Of a DNA stretch of 64,000 nt, positions 63,860-64,000 are shown one piece after another. Position 1 is the first letter of the stretch, and each line of letters begins with the position of its first letter. Under the pieces are notes generated by a model. The model searched no databases and was not told the DNA's origin. It was given only the letters and a program-made list of their open reading frames with translations. The DNA is from Haliea sp040221975 (lineage in GTDB: Bacteria; Pseudomonadota; Gammaproteobacteria; Pseudomonadales; Halieaceae): contig JAVJWR010000033.1 of NCBI GenBank assembly GCA_040221975.1, positions 575,870-639,869 of the forward strand. The letters are read 5' to 3'. A program made the translations under genes and the position numbers.

Positions 63860-64000
63860 CCCGAATAATTCATGAGAAGGGGTGGAAAAACGGCGGAAAC
63901 TCCTTAAAAATCAGTGTGCGACCATTGATTCAAAGAGACTTCCGCCGTGACAGAATGCTACCAGACTTCCATCGAATTTCCATCCGTTAAACGCCGAAAA
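63860..64000 (+). mobile_element. Left end of an IS1380-family element (runs off right edge)
   Basis: A GTG at 63947 opens a frame reading MTECYQTSIEFPSVKRRK, the typical IS1380 transposase N-terminus that continues with VxVDFxGGxxTSDGG in relatives. About 85 bp of non-coding left end precede it. Only 18 codons are in the window. The exact terminus (near 63860) is uncertain. Confidence 0.6.

Noticed and set aside
1..64000. tRNA, rRNA and CRISPR arrays
   Set aside because: No cloverleaf-like CCA-ending sequences, rRNA-like stretches or regularly spaced repeats were recognised.

Overview
The window looks like chromosome of a high-G+C marine gammaproteobacterium, probably of the Halieaceae/Cellvibrionales type. 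This rests on gene style (TonB-dependent receptors beside catabolic regulators, DUF1853, MtfA, TrxC, ActP-type symporter) and is an inference. From 1 to about 50.4 kb the DNA is G+C-rich with tightly packed genes. From about 50.5 kb to the right edge it is visibly richer in A+T, has longer gaps and carries transposase relics, as expected of an acquired island.

Region 1 (1-12.4 kb) is an amine-oxidation locus on the minus strand. A TonB-dependent receptor and an aldehyde dehydrogenase precede the heavy chain, MauE-like, MauD-like and light-chain genes of a tryptophan tryptophylquinone (TTQ) amine dehydrogenase. Two c-type cytochromes and an AraC-type regulator (cut by the left edge) follow. 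A TetR regulator diverges from the receptor. A Tat-exported flavoprotein resembling spermidine dehydrogenase, a SnoaL-like protein and a FeaR-like AraC regulator follow. No mauG or mauF is present here.

Region 2 (12.5-18.8 kb, minus strand) reads as a stepwise oxidation route: cytochrome P450, GMC alcohol dehydrogenase, coniferyl-aldehyde-type dehydrogenase, and a DUF485/ActP-type symporter pair for an organic acid.

Region 3 (18.9-39.6 kb) is mostly housekeeping and envelope: LTA-synthase-like phosphotransferase, MntP, DUF1853, KstD-like flavoprotein, two membrane GTPases overlapping a histone-deacetylase-like amidohydrolase, a GT2/VTT/ArnT-like glycosyltransfer operon, an unknown membrane protein, a di-iron beta-lactamase-fold protein, MtfA, a D-2-hydroxyacid dehydrogenase, an M28 lipoprotein peptidase, an SDR, a deazaflavin-type nitroreductase and TrxC.

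Region 4 (39.6-45 kb) is a decay zone: a 5'-truncated ZIP transporter, DUF167, a VapBC/FitAB toxin-antitoxin pair, an IS3 remnant cut by a degraded IS21 element, and the 3' part of a penicillin acylase gene. Region 5 (45.2-50.4 kb) is a 2-hydroxyacid/2-ketoacid module: GlcD-like flavoprotein, Crp/Fnr regulator, thiamine-diphosphate enzyme and FMN hydroxyacid dehydrogenase.

Region 6 (50.7-64 kb) is the most interesting part. It holds an acyl-CoA synthetase, thiolase, hotdog thioesterase, AtoE-type transporter, TonB receptor, TetR regulator and a two-subunit coenzyme-B12 acyl-CoA mutase with its MeaB-type GTPase. The mutase large subunit keeps the family framework but has a substrate pocket unlike methylmalonyl-, isobutyryl- or 2-hydroxyisobutyryl-CoA mutase. 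The same palindrome (AAACA-GT-TGTTT) lies upstream of the synthetase and the receptor, with a degenerate copy upstream of the mutase, suggesting one TetR regulon for uptake, CoA activation and carbon-skeleton rearrangement of an unknown carboxylic acid. An IS1380-type transposase begins at the right edge.
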